A stretch of DNA of 64,000 nucleotides from Neolentinus lepideus HHB14362 ss-1 (lineage: Eukaryota; Basidiomycota; Agaricomycetes; Gloeophyllales; Gloeophyllaceae): assembly GCA_001632425.1 (NCBI GenBank), contig KV425576.1, positions 129,832-193,831 of the forward strand. The letters are read 5' to 3'. Under the pieces are notes generated by a model. The model saw nothing but the letters and a program-made list of their open reading frames with translations. It searched no databases and was not told the origin of the DNA. Positions 15,201 to 26,200 of the stretch are shown piece by piece. How positions within the stretch are numbered: position 1 is the first letter of the stretch; each line of letters starts with the position of its first letter. Position numbers and translations under genes: made by a program.

Positions 15201-15436
15201 GTAGGGGGCCGAGCGAGCGGCGCAGAACTGACGCTATGAGAGGCTCGCTTGTGTGTATGTGACAGGGATCTTGGAGGAATCCATTGGGCATGTACAGGGC
15301 GGATATTCGTAATTGTTATAGATACAGAAAACGTTTCGCCAGCGAAGTATGCAGATTGTGTAGGTGTTACAATGACGCGAATCCCAGTATCTGCGTCAGC
15401 TGAAGAGGAGGGTCCTGGAATGTCAGACGCAGACAT
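12282..15436 (-). CDS. RGP1: Rgp1, subunit of the Ric1-Rgp1 Rab GEF
   Basis: Seven exons (12282-12881, 12941-13074, 13124-13348, 13404-13514, 13571-13777, 13877-14884, 14938-15436) give 927 residues. Rgp1 partners Ric1 at the Golgi to activate the Rab Ypt6/Rab6 for endosome-to-Golgi retrograde traffic. The N-terminus has an arrestin-like strand pattern (IRVIVTPTQSAYFAGETFSV), then a long Ser/Pro-rich insertion in exons 1 and 2. Family motifs resume with YTMQLPDALPPTYRGRVLKL, SYEFTVGICRAG, SRVMKVPVRIYNYVS, CPYDLLWPVA, GCREAVEILTRNQKK and SAYRLGETVLGVVEL. It ends in VWPGNTAFKAMEVVFDV, as fungal Rgp1 proteins do. The exon 1 acceptor at 14885 (ttggag) was chosen over a nearer ctcag because only it keeps the frame. 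Confidence 0.9.
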
Positions 15437-15777
15437 GGCTTGATGACAAGGGGAAGATGGGTCACTGCTGGCTCTGCACACAGATTTCGACAGTTAGCTG
15501 GTGTTCGCCGGAAGGGAAATCGAATAGACGGAACAGGCAGAGCAACGAATAGACAAGCTTCTGAGAGCCGCTAGAGTGTCAGATGTTGGCAGGTCTGGAA
15601 TGTTTTGACCAGTGAGAACGAGTGTACTGGATTTTCAAGGCCTATAGATATATTTAGGTCGCCCCGTGAATTTGCATGTTCTGAGCGCCGTACAGTGGAT
15701 CATTCCAAGCGCAAACACAGACTGCTAACAGAATAGCCGCGCGTCGATAATTGCCGACGCGTCGAAGAACGAGACGG
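15437..15777. other. Intergenic, Rgp1 promoter side
   Basis: About 340 bp upstream of Rgp1 and adjoining the transposon. No coding content or other motif recognised. Confidence 0.45.
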
Positions 15778-15785
15778 ATCCCAGC
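15778..15785. repeat. Target-site duplication, left copy
   Basis: The octamer atcccagc directly abuts the left terminal repeat and is repeated exactly at 16741-16748 after the right terminal repeat. Eight bases is the duplication length of hAT transposons. Confidence 0.75.
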
Positions 15786-16740
15786 TAGCGTTGGTCACTA
15801 AGTGAAGTCGAAGTCCTTTAAAGTGAGATTATGACACACTTCGCTATCGTCAAAGTCACTTCAAAGGCACTTTGAAGACTTTGCGAAGTGGGTGGCGCAA
15901 GGACACCAGCGATTCTCACGGCTGTGGCTACGGTGCTGAAAGCATCCTCACCTCCTCAGATATGAATTTTTGCTAGATACACAGGACACAATGACTATAA
16001 TAAATAATCTATATATCTCTACTCATCATCAGGAAGATATTCAATTAAGAAACGGGCTAAAGCATTAACCTGGTTCCCCGAACGAAGGCCTCAAACTTGC
16101 TCCTCAGGAGGTTCAAAGACCTCTTGAAGATCTGCGCCGTTTGCTACCCAATCTGCAGCAAAATCAAGTTGCTCATGACAATAGAGATATTTTAAGATCT
16201 GAAGCACCTCGAACATGAACTCCAAGAGTCTACTGTGACGAGAAGTGTCTGTTTCTCCGTACAGGAATGCTGTGTTAGGGTGAGGAACAGGTTGGCTGCT
16301 TAATACTTCATTTGCGGGTGTAAGCACATTCCCCAATGGCCAGCTGGTAGCGGTAGTAGTGCCCTGTGAGTACTGAGAGCCTGACGAGCAGATGCAAGCG
16401 TCAGGGTGTCGCAAAAGCAGACTCGGGTAGCCATTGGGACAAACAGGGCACTGGTAGAGCTCACACATATTTATTATGATTTTCTTGGAATTTCTTGGAA
16501 TTTTCTTTGTCGCCAAAGAGTGCGACGAGCATACATTTCAGCCGGTAAGCGAGACGCGTCAGCGCGTCGTGTCAGTTCACGCGCGTGATGTTTACCTGTT
16601 ATGTCCATCACGTGTGATTCATTCCCACTTCGCAAAGTCTTTAAAGCGACTTAGGGCGACTTCAAAGTCTCACGAAGTCATACAAAACTCGAAGTGGACT
16701 AAAGTCCACTTTGAAGCACTTCACTTCAGGAACAACACTA
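15786..16740. mobile_element. Non-autonomous hAT-like DNA transposon, 955 bp
   Basis: The two ends form imperfect terminal inverted repeats: the left end reads tagcgttggtcact and the right end, on the minus strand, tagtgttgttcctg; both then continue aagtgaagt. A perfect 16-bp inverted copy of gactttgcgaagtggg lies inside at 15877-15892 and 16624-16639. Further aagtg/cactt-type motifs crowd both subterminal 110-bp zones, typical of hAT transposase binding regions. An exact 8-bp duplication flanks the element. A TAG-start terminus, 8-bp duplication and subterminal repeats together fit the hAT superfamily. No transposase is present; the internal open frame is only 141 codons and has no hAT dimerisation motif. 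The element is best seen as a non-autonomous or internally deleted copy mobilised in trans. Confidence 0.72.
16091..16516 (-). CDS. Unrecognised ORF inside the hAT-like element
   Basis: An intronless frame of 141 codons starting at an ATG. It contains a CPVCPNGYPSLLLRHPDAC segment whose spaced cysteines and histidine could be the rump of a zinc-binding motif, and an acidic tail ending PPEEQV. It matches no transposase motif that I recognise. It may be a captured host fragment or chance. Expression is uncertain. Confidence 0.25.
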   Translation of the reverse strand: MATKKIPRNSKKIIINMCELYQCPVCPNGYPSLLLRHPDACICSSGSQYSQGTTTATSWPLGNVLTPANEVLSSQPVPHPNTAFLYGETDTSRHSRLLEFMFEVLQILKYLYCHEQLDFAADWVANGADLQEVFEPPEEQV

Positions 16741-16748
16741 ATCCCAGC
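16741..16748. repeat. Target-site duplication, right copy
   Basis: Exact repeat of the octamer atcccagc found immediately left of the transposon. Confidence 0.75.
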
Positions 16749-17402
16749 GTCGTCGCAGACGATATGACGGAGTCTTCACCTGCATAAAATCGACAGAAAA
16801 GGGAATCGGAGCATGAACATCTTTGAGGACCCTATAGACTGTTTGTCTAGTTATACCTACGCATGTACTACAAAGTCGAATAATTAACGGTATAACGTGT
16901 ATAGTACTCAGCCGGTTATGAAAATATCAACATGTCTTGATTGCGTTGTAATTACCCAGCAACTACCGAGAGGGCGGACAACTACAAGATGCACGTTGGC
17001 GTGATACGAAGAGCCTCAGAATAGGGATAAGGAAGTTACGCTCCTGTCAGTTATTACATACTATGGATCTGAAGGATTTGAGAGGTGGCGAGGCGATGTA
17101 TGCGAGACTGAGCATCAGGAAAGTTGCAATCAGGAAAGCTGCAATCGTTTTGCATCTCCTCTGGGTCCTACTACCGTATCCGGTCGCTCATCACGTGCAT
17201 GTCATGTAACAGATGCGCGCGTCTGTGGCGCCGCGGTCAAGCTCAGGTTCTGGTTGCACATAAACATTTGCGAGTCCGGCCACTCCTGGATCATCTACCA
17301 GTATCAAGTTCAACGAGAAGACGTTTCTATACGTACAAACTAATGCAAGATCCGACGAGTGAGGCTACGATGTTGTCTTCACAACTTTCGAGATAACTCA
17401 AG
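16749..17402. other. Intergenic and possible 5' part of the augmin-like gene
   Basis: About 650 bp between the transposon and the first secure exon of the next gene. A frame on the plus strand with an ATG near 17201 could splice (donor tac|gtacaaac near 17335, acceptor 17402) in phase into that gene, but its peptide does not resemble the expected N-terminus. Confidence 0.4.
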
Positions 17403-18222
17403 ACGCGTCGGTCACGACCTCCCAGACTGTTTCACTGATTTGTCTCCAGAGGTCGAGGAAAGACTCGATATATTGAGCCGAGCTGCGTGTTCTCTAGGTC
17501 TGGATGACATCTCCACTGTTAGGTACGTTACTGGTCATCTATAGGCATCAACTAAAGATCAGAGCCATTCAGCTACACGTCAGCGATCAGTGCCCTGTCT
17601 TCCGAAGAATTACGAGTCAAATTGTCATTGAACAGAATGAAATACGCTGAAGAGGAGATACTGGACCACCTAGCTTCCGCGATACATGAAGATTATCTCG
17701 CCACGAAGTCTGTCACGCTCTGCTTGCCCAGCCCTTATCACCCAACTGATAGATGCGTCAGGTGGATCAAAGTGTTCAATGATGAGTTTGAACGTGAGGA
17801 GAACATTGCGACTCTAGAGCGTCAGAAGGCTGCTTTGATCTCTAAAGCAAGAGAATATCAGAAGAGCCTAGAGAAAGTCATGGTAAGACTAAGCTACATA
17901 ACTTCCAAGGTTGCTGATCATCGCTGTATAATAGGCCCAGATGCCTGAACCGCTGCCTGTAACTGTTTCAGACATCTTAGACCAACGAGAGCGAATACGA
18001 AAGAGAGAGCAAGACCTCAAAGCGAAGCAAGCCAAGATACGAGCCTTCAAAGGTCTTCCACCTGTACGTCTCGAGCTCATGTCTCTTGATGTCTACTTAC
18101 AACCACTCCAATAGAACTTGGAGCTGGCCCGACACGAGCTAAGGAACGCGCGTCAAGAACAAATGCAGCTGATTCAGCTCAGAGAGCGCCTACTTGGGGC
18201 TATGGCTGCGGGTGTCTCTTGA
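17403..18222 (+). CDS. HAUS1: HAUS1-like augmin subunit (5' end unresolved)
   Basis: Five exons are secure (17403-17522, 17573-17707, 17762-17882, 17935-18063, 18115-18222), giving the last 203 residues; the start codon must lie in an unassigned upstream exon. The protein is almost wholly helical and coiled-coil. The order LPDCFTDLSPEVEERLDIL, then SEELRVKLSLNRMKYAEEEI, then WIKVFNDEFEREENI, and the end GLPPNLELARHELRNARQE resembles HAUS1, whose C-terminus carries an LxPNxxLAxxxxxxAxxE pattern. HAUS1 is a subunit of augmin, which recruits gamma-tubulin to the side of existing microtubules to branch spindles. The 54-nt intron at 17708-17761 is a multiple of three and was inferred because removing it restores the conserved segment. 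The identification is by pattern memory only. Confidence 0.6.
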
Positions 18223-18845
18223 AAGTTCCGACCCTGCCCATGGCTCTCCGAACTTTCTCTACGTGTTTGCTCTTCTTCGGCTCTTACTTGTCTCTTTGCG
18301 ACCTGCAAGCAGAGTCCAGTCCCTGAGCCTTGATGCTCGCCTGGTGCATCATTGATGTGTTGTCCGATCTGGCCACCTTCGGCATGCCACTGATGTGTAA
18401 AGATTGAGCCATCGTGTGGAAATTATCTGATAAGATGCGATCACACCGGGACCATAAGGTACTCTTTCTGCTCTGTTTAGAGAAGAAATACGAAAATCCT
18501 GTTCCGTCCGATTGTTGAGCAGAAGGAAAGTACAAAGTCGCGTAATCGGAATGACAGCAATGCAGTACGGCCGGAGACGCGCGTTCAGTATAATACGCAG
18601 GAACACGCAATGTTCTCGCACCTATTTCACTCCCTGCTCTACCCGATGTCTGTACGTACTGTTGGTCGAAGGATGATGATGAAATCACTGTAGGAACCTC
18701 ATTTGATTGGGTGAGATGCACTGCGCATTCCTTACGGGCACGTGTACACATATGCTATAGTGATGGCACCTCATATATATAAGTCAAGCCGCAGTGCTGG
18801 AAATGACCAAACCAATAAACTACCCGCTTACCACCCTACCACGAA
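18223..18845. other. Intergenic, monooxygenase promoter side
   Basis: About 620 bp. It contains a 155-codon minus-strand open frame (18284-18751) that has no recognisable domain and no splice support. A tatatata-like element at about 18773-18781, roughly 65 bp before the next start codon, could be a TATA box of the monooxygenase gene. Confidence 0.4.
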
Positions 18846-21062
18846 ATGTCTAGTCCTTCAGCTGAAGTATTGATCGTACGCACCTGTTTGTGCTATGGGA
18901 TCTCACTGAGTTTACGACTGATTCTTTCAATGTAATAAGGCAGGTGCAGGACCTGCAGGTCTGGTGCTAGCTTTGACCCTCCTCCACAATGGTATTCCCG
19001 TGCGAATAATCGACAAGCTGACCACGCCTCGTGTGGGCATAAAAGGTGCCGGAATACAGGTACGGTTGGAATCAATATCTCGAATATCTCAAGAACGAAT
19101 CCGTTTTCGAACTTGACACTCCTCTCTAGCCCAGATCACTAGAGGTATATAAATTCCTCGATGTTCTGTCGGACATCCTGTGGGAGGGTCGCTACTATCC
19201 TCACATGCGGATGTACAAGCTCCCTGGAGGTACTGAGCCCGTCAAAACATGGTTCGCCGTGGAGCCCTCGGCACCTAAGCCTCCTACACCTTACGTCTGT
19301 TCACATCCATAACTCAAAAGGTAACATGTAGCTTAGCGCCTTGCAGTTGAATGGTATTCTCCTTGGTCAAGACCATTTGGAAAGCATCTTGCGACGCCAC
19401 CTCGAACGACGCGGATGTCATGTCGAGATGGGAACCGAGCTCCTTGATTTCGAACAGGACTCGGATAACGTCGTCGCTCGCATCGTGAAGAAGGTGGACG
19501 GCAATGACGTACTCGAGACTGTCAAGGTCAAGTTTCTGGTGGGGACTGACGGCGCCAAAGGTGACAAGCATTCCATCGCTCCATGATGTGGCTCTAGCTG
19601 ACTTTGTATCCCAGGTATCGTCCGGAAACATCTCGACCTGAAGTTCCTGTGTGAGACAAGAGACGGGACGCATATGATGATTGGTGACATTCGAGTAGAG
19701 GGACTCGATACCGACGTGGGTTTCTCCCGTCATTAACAGTAGTATGTCGATGTTAAACAATTCTAATAGCACTGGCACATGTGGGTCAACGAAAAGGACG
19801 AACGGTGAGCATTGACTTGTGATACCCTGATCACCCATCACCTACCTCGTATTAGGGTCCTATTGCGCCCTTCTGAGAATTTTGATAATCTGTTTACCTT
19901 CATTGGTGGTGGACATATCGATTACGCCAAACTGGCTAACGACCCTAATGCGCTGATCGAATGGATCCAATCTGTTACCCAACGGAGGGATCTGAAATTC
20001 GGAGAATTCACTTGGGTGTCTGACTACCGGTGCGTGCTGCATCCCTGACAACATCAGCGTGGAGCATGAGCGTTGAGGCACTGATATATACACTAGACCA
20101 AACATCCGGGTAGTCGATACCTTTGGAAAAGGCCGTGTGTTTGTGGCTGGAGGTGCGTACCGGTAGCTGAGATGCGAACGCTGCGACTAAGCGCTAAACG
20201 ACCGACCGCAGACGCGGCACACGTACACAGCCCAACTGGCGGCCAGGGCATGAATTCCAGTATTCAGGATTCCGTGCGTAGCCCCAATTTCACGGCTGGC
20301 AGCTGCCTCACTCATGCTCTCCTCCAGTTCAATCTGGGCTGGAAGCTCGCCCTTGTCTGTAAAGGCTTGTCTCCTTTGCAGCTGCTTTCCACATATTCCG
20401 AAGAGCGCCTCCCGATCATAGAGGAGATGCTGCAGGTAACGACAAAGATCCTCGACAAAACCATGACGCGCAGTTCCGACCAAACCAGCGCATGGCATCG
20501 GGGTGGCGTCTTACTGCAACTGGGTGTCAACTATCGCTGGAGCTCCATCGTCTTCGATGAGCGCGTCAGCGTGAAAGAAGTCGCCGAGAAGGCCCAGCAC
20601 GCGTATGGTAGCGCTCTTGGCCAAGGCGAAGCCGAAGTCGTCCGTGCGGGAGACAGGGCCCCAGACGCTCCTGGCTTGGTTTCGAGATTCCCCGGATCCT
20701 CGAGAGATCACCCGTCGAGCCTATTCCAGATATTCAGGCCGACGTTCCACACAGCTTTGATCTTCACGCGATACCCTGAGAAGGCAGCCGCCATAGCCCG
20801 ATTCCTGCAGCAGAAGTTACCACTGGGGAGTGCACACTCTGTAGCTATTGTACCGGGCGCTTCTTCATACGGCCCGCATGCCCCGCACGCCCAATTTGAA
20901 GCGGTGGACGATGCTTTCATGGATGTCGACGGGTATGCCTACGCACATTACGGCATTGGATCCGAGGAGACGATAGTCCTTGTAAGACCAGACGCTGTAG
21001 TGGGTGCAGTAGTGTTCGACACGAAGGGATTAGAGCGGTACTTTGGTAATATCTTCGTGTAG
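18846..21062 (+). CDS. FAD-dependent aromatic-ring hydroxylase-type monooxygenase
   Basis: Ten exons (18846-18875, 18940-19059, 19130-19294, 19347-19560, 19615-19715, 19770-19804, 19856-20029, 20097-20152, 20212-20273, 20328-21062) give 563 residues. The enzyme should use NAD(P)H and O2 to hydroxylate an aromatic or related substrate via FAD. The dinucleotide fold is near the start (VLIAGAGPAGLVLALTLL), followed by GAGIQPRSLEVYKFL, LLGQDHLESILRRHL and VGTDGAKG. The FAD-binding GD motif GDAAHVHSPTGGQGMNSS is intact. A C-terminal thioredoxin-like region (from about residue 420, ending LERYFGNIFV) places it with phenol- and pentachlorophenol-type hydroxylases. The acceptor of exon 4 is ambiguous: 19332 is also in phase. 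No neighbouring biosynthetic genes suggest a pathway. Confidence 0.85.
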
Positions 21063-23205
21063 TTCATACCCGCCATCACCCAGTGAAACATCAGATATGA
21101 CTTACCGTTATTACATTTTACAAGATCATCTGGATGTTACATCAGCCATTTTCCAAATAGTCCTAGTTCAAGAGGAAAAGATAGTAATACAGACGTCACA
21201 CCTACATCAGTGCGCTTCAGTCCAAAGAAGATTCATATATAGCTATGAGCTGACCCAACGCCTTGAACAGACTCGGGCTATAATAATCAGTGACGGGTGG
21301 TACCTAGAGACCGTGAAACGCAGAATAATCAAGGTCGCAATTATTGGATACGCAAGTGGAATCTGAAATGAATGGACATGCCTTGAATCAAAGAGATTAA
21401 AATTTAAGGAGACGACGTGAGCGTATATTTGTGTGTATTTGTTCGTCGTGGTGGCTGCTAGGTTTCCTTGCAGCTGGCTCATTCCCGTGGAGTAATACGA
21501 AGAATTGCCTGAATACTCGGTGCCAACTCTCTCTCCAATCCATTACCCGGCTATAAGCCGCAAGACTATGACATGCAATCCCTATGCGGCTAGCCTTGCG
21601 CTAAATAGTATCCGAGACATCAGCCACAAAAAGCAAGAGATCTGGCACCGCATTTCTAATTTTCCATTTCCTGACATGTCTAAGCCAGTCATAAGATGCA
21701 TGCAATGTACTCCGGAAGTCAGACAATGCATGTGTACTGCACGACAAATCGTCTCGTCCGTTCTTTCAGAGAAACGGCTGATACATGGGCCGCGTTGGAT
21801 ATGCCCTTCGAGTTGACGTTTAACTAGCTTCAGAAGTCTCATGGTTTCACCAGCGCTCCAAAATACAGCCCTGTATCTGATTAAGATTAGCCAGAGTCTC
21901 TTAACTGGTTTGCGTCAAGAATACCCCCTTGGTGCTGACTTCGCACTTTGGATAATATTATTCAGTGGCGGATAGTATCATTCACGCTGTGGCATGTTGG
22001 TTCTATGTAATTTAGTCGACCGTCAAAGCTCAAAACGCTCTGTTGACCTGGATCGGGGTGAAGAGTCGCGATAGGATTCAAGATGCGATCATACGATCGG
22101 GGTGAGTCCACCTATTGAACGTTGAATGTTAATATCTCCTTACTGATGCAGCTGCATGACGCGTCATGGTACTTGGCTCTGAACTTGATGCCAATGGCCG
22201 GACTGAGAACTAGACGCTACAAATGATACAAGTTTCTGTGTCTCTGAGCCGTATGCGGTATGGTCGCAGGACAATAGGGCCCAGGCGCACAGAGAGCAGG
22301 CAGTATCTTGAGCCAAACATTAATGTTGAGGATAAGTCATACGTCTGCTGTTTCATGGTATTATGGTTGCACATTCGTCTACCGAAAACAGGGGCTCCGA
22401 CTCGCAAGCAGATGTGGCAAGTGAATGTCGCGATTGGGTGGCGGTAGATGTGACAGAGGCGTTGATAAGTGACAAGGTCTTCATTATTCGATGTCACAAC
22501 GTCGGTGTTCCTTCTCGGCCGCGGTCCTCATGCCGACGTACGTGCTTGGTTGATATCCATGTGGATGCTCCGTCTGTACTGCTTTCAAACAGGAGGTTCG
22601 TCTGCTAAATCCAACGCCGCTTGCGTCCACATTGACGCGCCCAAACCTCTTCTTGTCATCGACGACCATACACGGCACTGCGTCTGCCTTTACTCTGCAT
22701 GCTAGCAACGCGCAAGCTTGACCGAGGCAGGCTGATATCTGGGCCGAGCGAGTGCCAGAACAGCGTCCGGGGTATACACGGCGGATCAGAAGCCACTCTG
22801 CGTCGAAGCCCAATTGGTTATTGGGTAATAAATGCCATCGCGACTAGTAGCTAGTACTAGTCTTCGAGATTAGCCTCAGGACGCTCCCGTCCTCTTCCAA
22901 ATAAGGACATAGCGTGCTGCTTCCCGCCCGAAAAGGCAGGGGCAATGCCCGATCGGGGCAGTGTGGCGTGCAAAGTTATGGAAGAAACATGGCCGACGAT
23001 CCTTCAAAATGCCTCGTGATCGCGGTGCTCGGTCCCCAGCGATCCTCGCTGCACATCGCACTCAAGAAATCTGTCAGGTATCATGCGACCGCCCAAACCC
23101 TCCCTCGTTCGTCGATCCGTTCATTTTGCTTTTCCCCTCCGCTATTCCTCGTCCTCGTCGTTCGACGCGTCGCTGAGCACGTCGTCCTTGCCGTGTTTCG
23201 CGACG
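21063..23205. other. Gene-free region, 2.1 kb
   Basis: Open frames on both strands are all short and unrelated to any protein I recognise, and I found no terminal repeats, RNA genes or long inverted repeats. The right end is pyrimidine-rich (about 23090-23200), as is common just upstream of fungal start codons. Confidence 0.45.
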
Positions 23206-26200
23206 ATGGATGCGTTCAAGCAGTCAGAGGCTCCGCGCCGCCCTCCGACGTTCACCATCGAAGAGTTCAGCGACCTCTGCAGCACCGCGCTCGACCTCCG
23301 CTCCATCCCAGAGCCGCACCTGTCGTTCCTTCCAAACCTTCCCTTTTCTCAGGAAAATATCAACAATTATAGTCTGGACTCGCCAGTGTCCCCTACACCT
23401 TCTTCTGGCATACACTCTTTTGAAGACGCAGATGCAGAACTCGACGACGACGACGTGGACTTGGATGAGTTCATGTGTGCGGCAAATTCGAGCGAAGACG
23501 TACTTGGAAACAAGTATCGCGAATTCGAGCGCATACAGCAGCGCGAAAGGTCAGTTACGCAAGAAACGGTGACGACACATGGGCTATATGCGGGTCCGTA
23601 TGCTGCATCGGCGTGCACGCATAGTGGCAGCAGCGGAGCCCCGAGTAACAAGGGAGGTTTCTTCAGGAACCTCAAAACTCGGGCATCTGCCCTAGTTTTG
23701 TCGAAGATATCCTCGTCTCTTGCGCTGCAGGTGGGTCGACCTTACAGTGATGAAAAACTCTGCTAACCTAAATCGCAGACGCAGGGGAGTCCAAATCGTA
23801 ACATGGATTCCCCGCCTGCAAATACCTCACAGCCTTGTCCACTACCGTCCAGCCCGCGTTCGCCTTCCCGCCCCCCGCCCTCGTCCTTTCCACGCTTTCT
23901 TGAGCGGACTATATCCGGCAATCCGAAGTCTTTCCTCGATATCAACGACGACGCCGATGACACCACCGCCTTTCCCCGACCCTCCTTTTCATCGTCCATC
24001 TTCTCCAAGCCTCTACACGGACGACCAGGCACGCCTGCCGCCTTCAACACGAACATATTCACAGCTACTCCCGGACCGGAGAGCGGACACCGTGACTATT
24101 CTTTCCCGGATCCCCATCCCTATTCTTCCAGTACGTCTAGCCCGCGGAGGACTGCGCATCCTATCAGAAGCCTCTTCACGTCCAAGTCGACGGGACACTT
24201 CCCGAAGCCGAGTAAGCCACTCGACGTGGCAGACTATGCGGCGCCGCTGTCGAGACTAAATTCGGGCAGCTCGGTATTGAGTACCTATACTGCGCCCAGG
24301 CCAGTGCCGCCTAAGCCTGAAGGCGCTGGGTATGTCGATTTGTACGGTCGGCGACCGAGTGCGCCCGAAGATTATGCGTATGTGAGAGCAAGAGAGAAGG
24401 AAGTGAGTCTTACCCGCTTTAGCCACGTATGTGATCGTTTATGATTTCTTACGGTGTCTTCAGGCCATGAAAGCGTTGCCGCCTATACCCGTTCGTCCCC
24501 GCGCTAGCAGTCAGGCATCCCTTGTCCGTTCTCCTGCCGGCGCCTCGTACAAGTCCAAGACGGGATCGAGGTCGAAGATGGCTGCTGTCTTCCCGCCACC
24601 ATTACAGGTTCAGATCTCCAGGACGAGAAAGAAGAGTGGTAAATCTCCCAAGACGGTCAATGTTTATCATCCGACTCGGCAGGCCAATGGATCATCGAGT
24701 ACGAGTAGCAGCGGGACTGCGACTCCAACTCCGGTGACTAATATTAAGAGGCATGACCCGGCTCAGCCGTTCTTCCACCTTGCTGCGCGTCAGGACGACT
24801 CTGTCCCTCCCGTTCCGCCACTGCCCTCACCTCCATTGACCAAGTCTTTCGAAGCGATCAAGTATAAGCGGAGTAGAACGCGCAGTGGAAGTGTCACGAG
24901 TCAGATCAGCGAAGTGTTGTCCGCTGGACTGGCCGGCCTAGGCGTTGGTAGTAGAGCCAAGTCGAAGTCGAAAGAGTCGGTTATGCACGAGCACGAGGAG
25001 GAGCAGGAGAAGGAGGATGCGCTGAATATTGGTAGAGTATTCACCCCTGAGGACGATCCTTTTAAGAAGGACGTCGTCGAGGTGAGCAGGAAGAAAGGCA
25101 GCGGGTACTCTGCTGTGAGCAGTAGTGGCAGCAGTGAGGAGGAGGGCAAGAGGTTTGTCCCGCCGAGGATGAGGGGGCTGGGGCTGGATGTTCACCCGTA
25201 CGCGAGCGTCCCGCCGCTGTGGGGAGGGCCGTCGCCGACCACGCCGCCGATGATGCCCCCGCCGACGGGCCCGCTGCCTGAGATCCCGCATCTGCAGGGT
25301 TTGCCGACTCCGCCAAGTTCGAGCGTGGTGCCACCGTCTCAGGTGTTTGAGGCAGAAGAGAGGGAGAAAGCGTTTGTGTATCCTCCGCCTGCCACGATGT
25401 TGCCGACGCCGCCGATGACAGGCACGAGTGGGAGGAGGCAGTCGTTTATTGATATGGATGAGGGGAGTTTGAGGAGGGTGAGACATGTGCCGACGTTGGA
25501 GGAGGTGAGGGATCGGAAGAGGACGAGGAGTGGGAGTCCGTTCCCATTGCATCTAGGCTGTTATGCGACTGAGGACGATCGGCTTGAGGAGCAAGGGATT
25601 GAGGAGGGGCAGTCGAGGGTTGTGTTTAGCAATCCGTGGATGTCGGGGGAAGGCGGGAGGGGGAGCTCGGATCGTGACTCTGCGGTTGATGTGGAGTGGC
25701 CGCTGCCGCCGCGCAGGGTTGTTACGGTCGTTGTGGATGGGGAGGATGGGGAAAAGGAGGGCGGGTGGCATGATGTTGAGCAGGGCGTTGAGGTGCATTC
25801 AGTCTCTGTACCGCGTGAATGAGAATATTACTGAATGCTTGTATGACAGTTCTTCCCGAGGAAGGCAACTCCTGATCCCCAATCTTCGCAGCTTGAGATT
25901 GGGTGTCGGCATTTGATTATGTTCCCCAAGAAGGGGAGCTTGATCTCGGAAGCGTCGACTTCGACTAGTTTCACCGACGGGTCTGCCCCTAGCTGCAGCG
26001 CGCAACCTGGAGGGGATTCATTGGCCGTCGCTGGTGGTGCAATTATCCGCAGATGTAGCGAGAGGGCTGTCGTTGTCACGGATGGCGACACCAGGGGTTG
26101 GTCCAGTCGCGGTGCCCACCGGCGTGAAAGTGACGATAGTTCGCCAGCAAGTCCTACAAGTCCCACTACGCGACCATTAAGCGGCCAGCAAGCTCGAGCT

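Noticed and set aside
17523..17557. 35-nt intron in the HAUS1-like gene
   Set aside because: A 50-nt alternative using the pyrimidine-preceded acceptor at 17572 keeps the same frame and fits local intron size.
18284..18751. 155-codon minus-strand frame ahead of the monooxygenase
   Set aside because: No recognisable domain, composition like intergenic DNA, no splice-supported extension.
23083..23205. Upstream ATG for the Ser/Pro-rich protein
   Set aside because: It is in frame but adds only low-complexity sequence in a pyrimidine-rich leader; the ATG at 23206 precedes the ordered N-terminal segment.
24938..25552. Arg-rich minus-strand open frame
   Set aside because: Antisense shadow of the Ser/Pro-rich protein; no start context, splice support or domain.
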